54,435 nucleotides of DNA from Herpetosiphonaceae bacterium (GTDB lineage: Bacteria > Chloroflexota > Chloroflexia > Chloroflexales > Kallotenuaceae). The number at the start of each line of letters is the position of its first letter. Positions within the stretch are counted from its first letter, which is position 1. The notes under the pieces were generated by a model, which saw nothing but the letters and a program-made list of their open reading frames with translations, was not told the DNA's origin and ran no database searches. Both the position numbers and the translations under genes were made by a program. The DNA lies in the NCBI GenBank assembly GCA_013821605.1, contig JACDGP010000021.1, forward strand, positions 1 to 54,435, given 5' to 3'. This document shows positions 20,001-27,245 of the stretch, piece by piece.

Positions 20001-20451
20001 AATGGTAACCAAGAATGGAACCAATAGCGGTACGTGGCGCTGGTTCTTCCCAACTACGGATGGCCCAGCCGATGGTCAAATTGTTACGCTAACTGCTACT
20101 GATAGCGAGGGTGCCACAGCTACTACGTCGTGGAGCCTCACCGTACGCAATGTGGCCCCTACTGCCACCTTGACCAACAGCGGTCCTGTCTCGCCGGGGG
20201 ATACGGTCTTCGTTTCCTTCACGAATACCAGCGATCCATCCTCTGCCGATACGAGTGCTGGCTTTCACTACGCCTTTGCGTGTGGCGATCCGACGCAGTT
20301 CTACCAGTCTACCTATGCCAACAGTAGCACCACGCCGGGAACCAGCTGTAGCTTCGACAGTCCAGGCGCGCATAGCGTGCTCGGTCGTATTATCGATAAG
20401 GATGGTGGCTATGCCGACTATAGCACCGTCGTGAGGGTCCGTAGGCACTAA
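17038..20451 (+). CDS. large secreted nuclease-like protein (LTD + endonuclease/exonuclease/phosphatase domain)
   Basis: About 1137 residues starting at GTG 17038, seven bases after AAGGAG; an ATG at 17023 precedes the ribosome site and is less likely. It has a signal peptide (about 1-30), a lamin-tail-like domain (SLVISQVYGGGG, IELFNTSN), a Thr/Pro linker, an OB-like region as in ExeM/NucH nucleases, and the catalytic EEP domain (VASFNVENFFN, VVDEIQDD, IIIGNHWNSKGGD, VVVAGDLNDFQ, SDHDPDVANFD). A second Thr/Pro linker and a PKD/Ig-like C-terminal domain follow. All expected EEP residues (N, E, D..N, D-H) are visible. It most likely degrades extracellular DNA, for nutrition or biofilm turnover. 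A phosphodiesterase acting on another substrate is possible. Confidence 0.88.
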   Translation: MKQHRVAGFSLFALVASLLAGWWAAPTSALSTSLVISQVYGGGGATSGSPTYKNDFIELFNTSNVTVSLNGYSVQYGSATGSSWQATSLTGAVDPGHYFLVQEGGGTVGGTLPPADAIGTLNMSATAGKVALVNSATALTGGCPTVPVVDLLGYGTANCSEGSPTAALTNVTAATRTNSCVDTDQNSTDFTVITASARNSSTPANPCSPLPTATNTLIPPTATDTAVPTATATSDPNSTPTATSIATATSTASPTNTSTSTPTNTGVPPTATATSAPLTPIYTIQGAAQRSSLTGKPVTTQGVVTGVKVQTSSSGAQTFGFFLQDAVGDGNIATSDAILVYTGSSRPVATLRSYVGHSLQVAGTISEYVAGTGSSPVTELGGSLIITDLGQGPAITPVVIGMGGWMPPTTVIDDDNNTTYDPTTDGLDFYESLESMLVQVNNGLVVGPTNQYGEFVVVADRGANATGLTAQRSLAISPNDFNPERIMIGQDNIDVAPATGGNGNPALTVGDVTSGAVIGPLDYNFNNYKIERPATPLVIDTTTETTPEVTAPLTSNSQLRVASFNVENFFNIGDPGEPQRIQRVADDIRVNLGAPDVLVVDEIQDDSGRTDDGTVTAESHLTTLTDMIKSGGGPQYQWRYINPVNDQDGGEPGGNIRVVFLFRADRGLTFVDKPGGGPTIADSVNPDGTLAQSPGRVDPNNPAFTSSRKPLAGEFLFNGHDIIIIGNHWNSKGGDQPLYGSTQPPVQSSQTQRDQQATVVRSFVDQIFAGNPNANVVVAGDLNDFQFSPPLTIVKGSGSTALMDLVERPEVANEVYTYNYEGNAQVLDHILYSQALAQQLTTVDIVHLDSSFPVGVRASDHDPDVANFDLPASATPTPTSTNTSVPTATNTPSPTNTPTATNTAVPTATNTPSPTSTPTATNTSLPTATNTPLPTATNTPSPMPTDATPSVTANAATVVANEGKLATLTGTYSDADAGDKVTLTVSVGMVTKNGTNSGTWRWFFPTTDGPADGQIVTLTATDSEGATATTSWSLTVRNVAPTATLTNSGPVSPGDTVFVSFTNTSDPSSADTSAGFHYAFACGDPTQFYQSTYANSSTTPGTSCSFDSPGAHSVLGRIIDKDGGYADYSTVVRVRRH
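19702..19821 (+). repeat. 60-bp tandem repeat encoding a Thr/Pro linker
   Basis: Two 60-base units (19702-19761, 19762-19821) with partial copies either side encode 20-residue TNTPSPT.TPTATNT..PTA linker units inside the nuclease gene. A similar linker lies near 17680-17870. Such tracts expand and shrink by slippage. Confidence 0.8.
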
Positions 20452-20494
20452 GCGCACCAATCATCACTCGCGCACCCGGCGAGTCATTCACAAG

Positions 20495-20540
20495 CACGCC
20501 AAACGCCGCTTCGATGTTATTCGAGGCGGCGTTTGGCGTG
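20495..20540. terminator. long intergenic stem-loop
   Basis: A perfect 15-bp stem (20495-20509 with 20526-20540), extended at its tip by a TCGA/TCGA pairing. It has no strong T-tract on the plus strand. It likely separates the nuclease gene from the peptidase gene. Confidence 0.6.
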
Positions 20541-20580
20541 ACATAATGTTTCGGTTTGAGAACGAGGTGGACATGGCTTC

Positions 20581-20589
20581 TGCTATAAT
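20581..20589 (+). promoter_or_regulatory. extended -10 promoter of the peptidase gene
   Basis: TGC-TATAAT, 29 bases before ATG 20619, with no canonical -35. Same nine-base sequence as the murT and glycosyltransferase-operon promoters. Confidence 0.7.
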
Positions 20590-20618
20590 CGATCATCTTT
20601 CAACACGGAGCAGCATTG

Positions 20619-22211
20619 ATGACCCCTGACGCATTTATTACAGCCTTTGTTGCCCGCCTGGCACCCGTTGATCGTGCTCTTCAGTTGGCTTGGTGGGATA
20701 GCAATACGGAAAATAATCCGGAGGCAATCGAGCGCCTACAAACACTAAGTGAGCAGCGCATGGCGTTGTTTACCGATCCAGCGGAGTGGCAGAAAGTCCA
20801 ACATTGGTATGCGACCCGTGAGCAGCTAACCGATCCTGATTTACGTCGGCAAATCGAACTGCTCTATCTTGATTTTGCCGCGAACCAACGCACACCCGAG
20901 CAAATTGCGCATGTTGCCCACCTGGAAAGCAGCCTTGAAGCGACCTATGCCGCTTTTCGTGGGACACTCGTCGGCAAGCCCCAATCCGACAATGAGCTGC
21001 TTGATGTGTTACTGCATAGCCGTGATAGCGCGACAGTGCAGGCGGCCTGGGAAGCAAGCAAGCAGATTGGCCCTCAAGTTCAGCCAGACTTGCTCGAATT
21101 GGTACGACTCCGTAACACGATCGCACAGGAGCACGGCTATCCTGATTACTACGTCCAGCAGCTGTTCTTGCAGGAGATCGACCCTGGAGTTCTCACAACT
21201 CTTTTAGACGAAGTCGATCAAGTCACTGCCGGACCGTTTGCTGCCGCTAAGGCCGACCTTGACCGACAGCTTGCGCAGCGCTTTGGTATTGCTCCCGCCG
21301 AGCTGCGACCCTGGCACTACGGTGACCCTTTTTTCCAGAGCGCCCCGCCAAGCGAGGGTAACGAATCAGACACACCCTATGCCGAGCAAGATGTTGTTGC
21401 CCTCGGGATCGAGTCCTTTGCAGCACAGGGTTTCGATGTCGGCGATATTATCGAGAGTTCTGACCTGTTTGAGCGACCGGGCAAGAACCAGCATGCCTTT
21501 TGTACGCAGATTGATCGCCAAGTCAATGATGTGCGTGTGTTGTGTAACCTGCGTCCGACCGCCCGCTGGATGGACACGATGCTGCACGAACTCGGACATG
21601 CAGTCTATGACAAGTATATTCCGAGCGATCTGCCCTATTTGTTGCGTGCAGTAGCGCACATTAATACGACTGAAGCGATCGCCATGCTAATGGGCCGTCA
21701 GGCGCTTAATGGACGTTGGCTCACGACGGTCCGTAAGCTCGATCTCGAGGCAGCCAATCAGCTTGAACTGGGCGCCAAGACTGAGCAACGCCTCGGCATG
21801 TTAATCTTTGCCCGCTGGGTCCTGGTGATGGCACACTTTGAACGTGAGCTCTATGCTAACCCCGACCGGCGCGATCTCAACACACTGTGGTGGGATTTGG
21901 TGGAACGCTTCCAACTCCTTCATCGCCCCGATGGCCGCGACCAGCCGGACTGGGCCGCCAAAATTCATCTCGCCGTTGCGCCGGTGTATTACCATAACTA
22001 CCTGTTGGGCGAGTTGACTGCATCTCAGCTCGAACACTATATCGAGCGCGAGGTCATCGGCAATGCTGTCGTCGCCAATCCTGCCGTCGGTCCATTCCTA
22101 CGCGAAAAGCTGTTTGCTCTTGGTGCTCGCTATCCGTGGAATGAGGCCCTAGAGCGCGTGACAGGCGAGCGATTAACGGCTCGCCACTTCGTTGAGCAAT
22201 TTGTGGCGTAA
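20619..22211 (+). CDS. gluzincin metallopeptidase, M2/M3-like
   Basis: A 530-residue, mostly helical zinc peptidase without a signal peptide. The zinc motif is HELGH within MLHELGHAVYDKY, and the third ligand is probably the Glu of NTTEAIAMLMGR about 30 residues on. This spacing and the FCTQIDRQVNDVRVLC stretch resemble peptidyl-dipeptidase A (M2) and oligopeptidase F (M3) relatives. It probably trims oligopeptides in the cytoplasm. ATG 20619 is preferred over TTG 20616, with CGGAG eight bases upstream. It is transcribed alone and converges on the methyltransferase-like gene. Confidence 0.85.
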   Translation: MTPDAFITAFVARLAPVDRALQLAWWDSNTENNPEAIERLQTLSEQRMALFTDPAEWQKVQHWYATREQLTDPDLRRQIELLYLDFAANQRTPEQIAHVAHLESSLEATYAAFRGTLVGKPQSDNELLDVLLHSRDSATVQAAWEASKQIGPQVQPDLLELVRLRNTIAQEHGYPDYYVQQLFLQEIDPGVLTTLLDEVDQVTAGPFAAAKADLDRQLAQRFGIAPAELRPWHYGDPFFQSAPPSEGNESDTPYAEQDVVALGIESFAAQGFDVGDIIESSDLFERPGKNQHAFCTQIDRQVNDVRVLCNLRPTARWMDTMLHELGHAVYDKYIPSDLPYLLRAVAHINTTEAIAMLMGRQALNGRWLTTVRKLDLEAANQLELGAKTEQRLGMLIFARWVLVMAHFERELYANPDRRDLNTLWWDLVERFQLLHRPDGRDQPDWAAKIHLAVAPVYYHNYLLGELTASQLEHYIEREVIGNAVVANPAVGPFLREKLFALGARYPWNEALERVTGERLTARHFVEQFVA

Positions 22212-22253
22212 GCTGTAGCCCTGGCGGGTATGATCTGTTGCCTGATCGATAAG

Positions 22254-22721
22254 CTATAGCCAGCGGCGGACACGAGCCTTGTATTCGGTATACTCTTTGC
22301 CAAACACGCGCTCAAGGTACTGCTCCTCACGGCTGATCACCCCCTGATTCATCACCGCTAGTACCCCTGGCAACAAGAGCAGAGCCCACAGTGCATTCGC
22401 GAAGGTGGCGATGCCAATGTACATAACGGTGAACGACAGGTAGATCGGATTACGAGTATAGCGGTACGGCCCCGTTGTAACAATCGCCGTCGTTGGTGTG
22501 GCTGGATTTGGACTAGTGCCAGCCCGCCGCATATTCATAAATGCCGGCATGCCAACCAGGAAGTTTAAACCGATCAGCAGCGCACCAACTCGGCGTGCCA
22601 CATTACGCGGCAAAAAGGCCACAGGTAACAGGCGATTGAGTAGCAACCCAACGATCAGTGTACCGCCATAGATTAACGGGGGCGGCGCCACGATGCCAGC
22701 TGTATCACGCTTTTCAGTCAT
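22254..22721 (-). CDS. isoprenylcysteine carboxyl methyltransferase-like membrane protein
   Basis: A 155-residue integral membrane protein of the ICMT / phospholipid N-methyltransferase fold. The C-terminal SAM-binding signature is GPYRYTRNPIYLSF ... EEQYLERVFGKEYTEYKARVRRWL (quoted in pieces: RYTRNPIY, EYTEYKARVRRWL). The start at 22721 has AAGGAGG six bases upstream; the frame extends to a TTG at 22781 but that is less likely. It is the last gene of the glycosyltransferase-heptose operon. The methyl acceptor is unknown. Confidence 0.82.
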   Translation of the reverse strand: MTEKRDTAGIVAPPPLIYGGTLIVGLLLNRLLPVAFLPRNVARRVGALLIGLNFLVGMPAFMNMRRAGTSPNPATPTTAIVTTGPYRYTRNPIYLSFTVMYIGIATFANALWALLLLPGVLAVMNQGVISREEQYLERVFGKEYTEYKARVRRWL

Positions 22722-22777
22722 TGAAGCCCTCCTTTTTGAGGTAGTGGGCACTATCGTAGCTACACAACACTCGGTCG

Positions 22778-23377
22778 TCAAGGCTGCGGCTGCGCATTTT
22801 GCCCGCTTCCCACCCCTCCCAGAATCACTCCCACTGCTGCCGGCAAGTCGGCGACGATCTCGAGCACTCCCTGCTTTTCCAGTTCCAAGGCAGTTTTCTC
22901 GCCGTACCCGGTGCGAACGAGGATACTGCGGCAGCCGGCCGCCTTCCCGGCCTCAATATCACCCTGGGTATCGCCGATCATCCAGCTTGCTCGCAGATCG
23001 ATCTTAAGATCGGAAGCAGCTTGGAGTAGCATCCCTGGGAGGGGTTTCCGGCAGCTACAAGCAGGCGTAAAGTCGGGGTGATGGGGACAGAAATACCAGC
23101 CGTCAATCTGCGCTCCGTGCTGTTGCAAGAGCATCGTCATGTGCGCGTGGACGGCCGCTACATCGCTGACATCATAGAAGCCACGTGCGATGCCGGCTTG
23201 GTTGGTCACGACGACGACCAACAGACCGGCACGGTTGAGCTGCGCAATCGCCTGCCCTACTCCAGGAATGAGTTCGACATCGTCAGCGCGGTGTAGGTAA
23301 TTAACTTCGACGTTGATCGTGCCATCGCGATCAAGAAAGACGGCCGGGCGTAGCATAGTGCTTGTAATCGGCATCAA
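22778..23377 (-). CDS. gmhB: D-glycero-D-manno-heptose-1,7-bisphosphate phosphatase GmhB
   Basis: A 199-residue HAD phosphatase. The catalytic FLDRDGTIN motif is near the N-terminus, and the zinc loop CPHHPDFTPACSCRKP is typical of GmhB/HisB-N. It removes the C7 phosphate of heptose bisphosphate in ADP-/GDP-heptose synthesis. The ATG overlaps the stop of the HicB-like gene by four bases. With gmhA two genes upstream, the operon makes a heptose-1-phosphate intermediate, but neither the kinase nor the nucleotidyltransferase (HldE or HddA/HddC) is in this window. Confidence 0.9.
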   Translation of the reverse strand: MMPITSTMLRPAVFLDRDGTINVEVNYLHRADDVELIPGVGQAIAQLNRAGLLVVVVTNQAGIARGFYDVSDVAAVHAHMTMLLQQHGAQIDGWYFCPHHPDFTPACSCRKPLPGMLLQAASDLKIDLRASWMIGDTQGDIEAGKAAGCRSILVRTGYGEKTALELEKQGVLEIVADLPAAVGVILGGVGSGQNAQPQP

Positions 23378-23598
23378 GCTAAGATGAGCCTTCTTCCTTT
23401 CGGCTCTGGAATAGGGTCGTTGAACTCGTGCACTGTATCAATCCACAATTGCATCGCAAGTTCCGCATTGTGTAATGTACTGGTCGGTGTATCACCGTGC
23501 GCCATACAGCCCGGTAGCTCTGGGATGTCGGCAATGAAACATTGATCCTCATTACTCCAGTAGATAATAATTTCATATTTATACATTTGTGTGATCAT
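23374..23598 (-). CDS. HicB-like protein without HicA
   Basis: A 74-residue HicB-fold protein: YEIIIYWSNEDQCFIADIPELPGC followed by a helix (NAELAMQLWID). In quoted pieces, FIADIPELPGCMAHGDTP is the family core. HicB is usually the antitoxin to a HicA mRNA interferase, but no HicA-size gene is adjacent. It is locked into the heptose operon by 4-base overlaps with gmhA before and gmhB after. It has no visible DNA-binding domain. It may be a relic or a repurposed small protein. Confidence 0.8.
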   Translation of the reverse strand: MITQMYKYEIIIYWSNEDQCFIADIPELPGCMAHGDTPTSTLHNAELAMQLWIDTVHEFNDPIPEPKGRRLILA

Positions 23599-24203
23599 TC
23601 ATCGGTCAAAGCCTCTGGACCAAACATCGCTTGCTCAACCTGATCGCACAGGAAGTGGCCGACGACCATATACACTTCCTGGATCACGAACGATGGTTGA
23701 GCCGGTACGATCAAGGCATGATCACACAGTGGTGCCACGATGCCGCCGTCACGCCCTAACAAGCCAAGCACTTCGCAACCTTTGCGGCGCGCAACTTCCG
23801 CTGCGCGCACGATGCTCAAAGAATGGCCGCTAGTCGTCATACAGATGAGTACGTCGCCCGGTACGAGATGCGCCTCGGCCTGACGCGCGAAGGCGTGTTC
23901 ATAGCCATAGTCGTTGGCAATCCCCGTCAAAGCCGAGGTGTCGGTATGCAGTGCCAAAGCCGGTAGGGGTGGCCGGTCCAGCAGATAGCGTCCAACGAAT
24001 TCGGCGGCGAGATGCTGCGCATCGGCCGCCGAGCCGCCGTTACCGCACCAGATCGATTTGTTGCCGCGTTGATAGCAAGCTACGAGCACTTCGGTTTGCC
24101 GCGCGACTACCGGCAGTTGCTCATCGATGATGCGTTGCACCATCTGTTGGTGGGCTTGGAACTGTGCTCGTGCTGCTGCTTCGTAGGTGATTGTCCTGGT
24201 CAT
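23595..24203 (-). CDS. gmhA: sedoheptulose-7-phosphate isomerase GmhA
   Basis: A 202-residue SIS-domain isomerase. CGNGGSAADAQHLAAEFVGRY is the GmhA signature (SAADAQHLAAEF in part), with HTDTSALTGIANDYGYEHAF and MTTSGHSLSIVRA further on. It converts sedoheptulose 7-phosphate to D-glycero-D-manno-heptose 7-phosphate. ATG 24203 is chosen since it overlaps the glycosyltransferase stop by four bases; the longer frame starts inside that gene. DiaA-type SIS proteins are similar, but the neighbouring gmhB supports the heptose role. Confidence 0.9.
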   Translation of the reverse strand: MTRTITYEAAARAQFQAHQQMVQRIIDEQLPVVARQTEVLVACYQRGNKSIWCGNGGSAADAQHLAAEFVGRYLLDRPPLPALALHTDTSALTGIANDYGYEHAFARQAEAHLVPGDVLICMTTSGHSLSIVRAAEVARRKGCEVLGLLGRDGGIVAPLCDHALIVPAQPSFVIQEVYMVVGHFLCDQVEQAMFGPEALTDE

Positions 24204-25327
24204 GATGATGGTGGTCCTTGGGGAGTAGCCAGGCACTCGCGGTAAACGTCGAGCATGCGCCCAACCATATGCTCCGGCGTATAGTTAGTTAGCACCTCGC
24301 GTCGGCCTGCCTGACCAAAACGAGCGCGCAGGTCAGGATTGGCGACGAGCACGCTAATTGCTCGTGCCAGCGCCTGGGGATTGGCGGGTGGGACGACAAA
24401 ACCGCTCCGCCCATGTTGATTAATAAAGCTCGTGCCGGTACCAAGTTCGGTCGTCACCAATGGTAGACCGGCTGCCATCGCTTCCAGTAGCACGATCCCA
24501 AAGGCTTCGGAGCGTAGATGCGACGGCAGCACGAACAGGTCGGCAGCATGATAATAAGCTGGCAGATCACGGTTGGCCATGCCGCCCACGAAAAAGACGC
24601 GTTCATGTAGCCCCAAGCGAGCAGCTTCCTCCCGTAGTGCAGCTTCTTCCGGTCCCGCACCAACGATCAACAGCGTGGCCTTGACCTGTTGCATCGCCTC
24701 GATCAGAAAGTGCAGCCCTTTATAGTAGCGCAACACTCCGACAGTGAGCAGGAGCGGACCCGGCCAGCGCCGGCGGATATCGCTAACTTGCTCACCATCG
24801 AAGGTCGCAAAGCGTTGTACGTCGATGCCATATGGCACGACGCGACACTTTGCGGCATGTGGCCGTAAAAATGGCGACGATTCGATATACGGCTTGCTGG
24901 TCGCGACGATGCGTGTCGCGTGCCGTAGTGTGCGTTCCAGCACCGGCCGGTAGATCCGTAGCAACCGTTGCTGTCGGACAACATCGCTATGGTAGCTCAC
25001 CACCAACGGGGGTCGCCCTGGGACAGCGCGGGCCACGATGTCGCCCGGTGGGTAGGGCATATGGAGGTTCACGATGTCGGCCTTGATAGTGCGAGCCATG
25101 ATCGCCATGCCAATGCTGAAGGGTGTGGAGGCCATGTGCAGGTCGCGTGCTGTCCGAATGACCTGAACTCCTTGCTCCTGATCGATCACCGTCTCGGCTG
25201 TGGTATTCGTAACGAGCACGGTCGCCGTATGGCCCTGCTGTACCAGTCCTTCGGCCAACACTTGGATGTGGCCCTCGATGCCTCCGACCACCGGGTAATA
25301 GTCTTTATAAATGTGTAAAACGTGCAC
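24200..25327 (-). CDS. GT4 family glycosyltransferase of the heptose operon
   Basis: A 375-residue GT-B enzyme. The N-terminus HIYKDYYPVVGGIEGHIQ has the GT4 glycine-rich loop. The C-terminal half has the donor site (LLTVGVLRYYKGLHFLIEA) and the E-x7-E motif in RSEAFGIVLLEAMAAGLPLV. It is the first gene of an operon with gmhA and gmhB, so a heptosyl donor is a fair guess, but the sequence does not settle this. Confidence 0.88.
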   Translation of the reverse strand: MHVLHIYKDYYPVVGGIEGHIQVLAEGLVQQGHTATVLVTNTTAETVIDQEQGVQVIRTARDLHMASTPFSIGMAIMARTIKADIVNLHMPYPPGDIVARAVPGRPPLVVSYHSDVVRQQRLLRIYRPVLERTLRHATRIVATSKPYIESSPFLRPHAAKCRVVPYGIDVQRFATFDGEQVSDIRRRWPGPLLLTVGVLRYYKGLHFLIEAMQQVKATLLIVGAGPEEAALREEAARLGLHERVFFVGGMANRDLPAYYHAADLFVLPSHLRSEAFGIVLLEAMAAGLPLVTTELGTGTSFINQHGRSGFVVPPANPQALARAISVLVANPDLRARFGQAGRREVLTNYTPEHMVGRMLDVYRECLATPQGPPSS

Positions 25328-25358
25328 GCACTCTTCCTATGCGGACCACCGCAGCCAG

Positions 25359-25367
25359 ATTATAGCA
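25359..25367 (-). promoter_or_regulatory. extended -10 promoter of the glycosyltransferase-heptose operon
   Basis: Minus-strand TGC-TATAAT about 32 bases before the glycosyltransferase ATG. The nine bases equal those before murT and the M2/M3 peptidase. Confidence 0.7.
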
Positions 25368-25408
25368 TGCGGCACTTAGCGCATCGGCTAGCGCTGGCCC
25401 GGCTTGCT

Positions 25409-25437
25409 TTGACAGTGGCGGAGCACCATGGGACAAT
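25409..25437 (+). promoter_or_regulatory. promoter of fpg placing the transcript start at the ATG
   Basis: A consensus -35 TTGACA (25409-25414), a 17-base spacer and GACAAT (25432-25437). The ATG of fpg begins seven bases after the -10 box, which predicts a leaderless mRNA. No ribosome-binding site precedes the ATG. Confidence 0.65.
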
Positions 25438-25443
25438 GGCTAC

Positions 25444-26271
25444 ATGCCCGAATTACCCGAAGTCGAAACGGTTCGTCGTTCATTAGCGACACAGCTCATT
25501 GGTCTGCGCATTACCGGTTGCCCGCACCTTGATTGGCCCCGTACGATTGCCGCTCCCGCCGCCGCCCAATTTTGTGCACTGCTTCAGGATCGACCGATCA
25601 CAGCGGTTGAGCGCCGTGCTAAGTACCTGATCCTGCGTCTCGACCAGGGTGAAGCCTTGGTCATTCACCTGCGGATGACCGGCCAGCTGACGGTCCAACC
25701 CGCCGGAACGCTCCCCGATAGCCATACCCATGTGATCTTTGATTTGGATGACGGACGTCGCCTCCGGTTCCGTGACGCACGCAAGTTCGGTCGTGTGTGG
25801 CTGCTAGACGCGCCTGGCCTCGCCCTGCTTCACCGGCACCTTGGCCCTGAGCCGCTTGACGAAGCGCTAACCGCCGCCGAGTTTGCCCTGCTATTACGCC
25901 GGCGCAAAGGCGCACTCAAACCGATCTTGTTAAACCAGCAGGTCATCGCCGGGCTGGGCAATATTTATGTGGATGAGGCTTTGTGGCAAGCCCGGCTGCA
26001 TCCCTTGCGCACGGTCCCTTCACTCACTGACGACGATGTGCAACAGCTGTTTCAAGCGATCCAGTCGGTGCTGCGCTCGGCCATCGAACACCGTGGCACC
26101 ACCTTTGGTCAGTACGTGGATGGTTTGGGCCAAGCCGGTGCTAACCAGCATCACCTCAATGTCTACGGCCGACAAGGTGAGCCTTGCTCGCGCTGTGGTA
26201 CACCTATCGAGAAGTTGACCGTTGCCCAGCGTGGCACCCATGTTTGTCCCCATTGCCAGCTCCGCCCATGA
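25444..26271 (+). CDS. mutM: formamidopyrimidine-DNA glycosylase
   Basis: A 275-residue Fpg/MutM. The mature N-terminus PELPEVETVRR provides the catalytic Pro and Glu. LKPILLNQQVIAGLGNIYVDEALW is the helix-two-turn-helix (in part: AGLGNIYVDEALW), and the C-terminal zinc finger is CSRCG ... CPHC. It excises 8-oxoguanine and formamidopyrimidines and nicks the abasic site. Its stop codon overlaps the start of the next gene by four bases, which ties a DNA-repair gene to two glycosyltransferases. Confidence 0.96.
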   Translation: MPELPEVETVRRSLATQLIGLRITGCPHLDWPRTIAAPAAAQFCALLQDRPITAVERRAKYLILRLDQGEALVIHLRMTGQLTVQPAGTLPDSHTHVIFDLDDGRRLRFRDARKFGRVWLLDAPGLALLHRHLGPEPLDEALTAAEFALLLRRRKGALKPILLNQQVIAGLGNIYVDEALWQARLHPLRTVPSLTDDDVQQLFQAIQSVLRSAIEHRGTTFGQYVDGLGQAGANQHHLNVYGRQGEPCSRCGTPIEKLTVAQRGTHVCPHCQLRP

Positions 26272-27233
26272 ACGTTTCATTGATCGCGACCGTCAAAAAC
26301 GAGGCTGACAACATTGTTGATCTCCTAGTTTCAATGCTGCGGCAGACCTTGCCGCCCGACGAGATCGTAATTAATGATAATGGCAGTACCGATGATACCG
26401 TTACGCTGATCGAAAGCTTCATCCGCGCTGGCTATCCAATTCGGCTGGTGCATGGTGGTCATAATATTCCCTCGGGCCGCAACCATGCGATTCAGCATGC
26501 GCTAAGTCCCATCATCGCCTCGTGTGATGCCGGTCTGACCCTGCCTCCGCATTGGCTCGCTACCATCACGGCTCCGCTGCTCAATGGTGAGGCCGATGTC
26601 GTGGGTGGTTTCTACGAGCCTGATCCACGCTCGCTTTGGGAAGTGGCCCTAGGTGCCGCTAACTACCCTGATGTGGCCGAAGTTGATCCCGCTACCTTTT
26701 TACCTGCCGGTCAGTCGATGGCCTTTACCAAGCAGGCCTGGGCCACCGTTGGTGGGTATCCTGAATGGGCCGATACCTGTGAGGATTTGATTTTCGATCA
26801 AGCACTGCAGCAACATGGCTTTCGCTTTCGCTTCGCTCCCGCTGCGGCGGTGCGCTTTCGTCCACGCTCGACCCCTCAAGCCTATGTTCGCCAGTACTTC
26901 ACCTATGCTCGGGGCGATGGTCAGGCCAATCTATGGCCGCGGCGCCATGCCATCCGTTATGCGACCTATATCGGTCTGGGCTTGGTTATTTGGTTAGCGC
27001 GGTGCTGGCATCGGGCCGTCTTGTTGCTGTTGCCACCAGCTATCGCCATATACCTGCACAAACCTGTGCGGCGCGCCTGGTTGCGCACGCAGACGTTTAC
27101 GCTGCCTGATCGGGCGCTTGTCCTGCTGCTACTGCCGGTAATTCGCCTGCTTGGCGACGTGGCCAAGTTGCTTGGCTACCCCGTGGGGCTATGGCGTCGC
27201 GTCCGTTGGCAGAGTGAAGAACAGTATGGATGA
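26268..27233 (+). CDS. GT2 family glycosyltransferase
   Basis: A 321-residue GT-A enzyme. NVSLIATVKNEADNIVDLLVSML and VINDNGSTDDT form the nucleotide-sugar site (in part: NDNGSTDDT), IASCDAG stands for the DxD-type motif, and TCEDLIFDQAL is the usual ED acid region. One or two hydrophobic segments near 235-275 suggest membrane association. ATG 26268 overlaps the fpg stop; the open frame continues upstream through fpg but that part is a shadow. Confidence 0.86.
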   Translation: MNVSLIATVKNEADNIVDLLVSMLRQTLPPDEIVINDNGSTDDTVTLIESFIRAGYPIRLVHGGHNIPSGRNHAIQHALSPIIASCDAGLTLPPHWLATITAPLLNGEADVVGGFYEPDPRSLWEVALGAANYPDVAEVDPATFLPAGQSMAFTKQAWATVGGYPEWADTCEDLIFDQALQQHGFRFRFAPAAAVRFRPRSTPQAYVRQYFTYARGDGQANLWPRRHAIRYATYIGLGLVIWLARCWHRAVLLLLPPAIAIYLHKPVRRAWLRTQTFTLPDRALVLLLLPVIRLLGDVAKLLGYPVGLWRRVRWQSEEQYG

Positions 27234-27245
27234 AACCTAGCGCCC

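Noticed and set aside
20770-21126. Antisense frame within the peptidase gene
   Set aside because: Shadow of a strongly supported gene with zinc motif and promoter.
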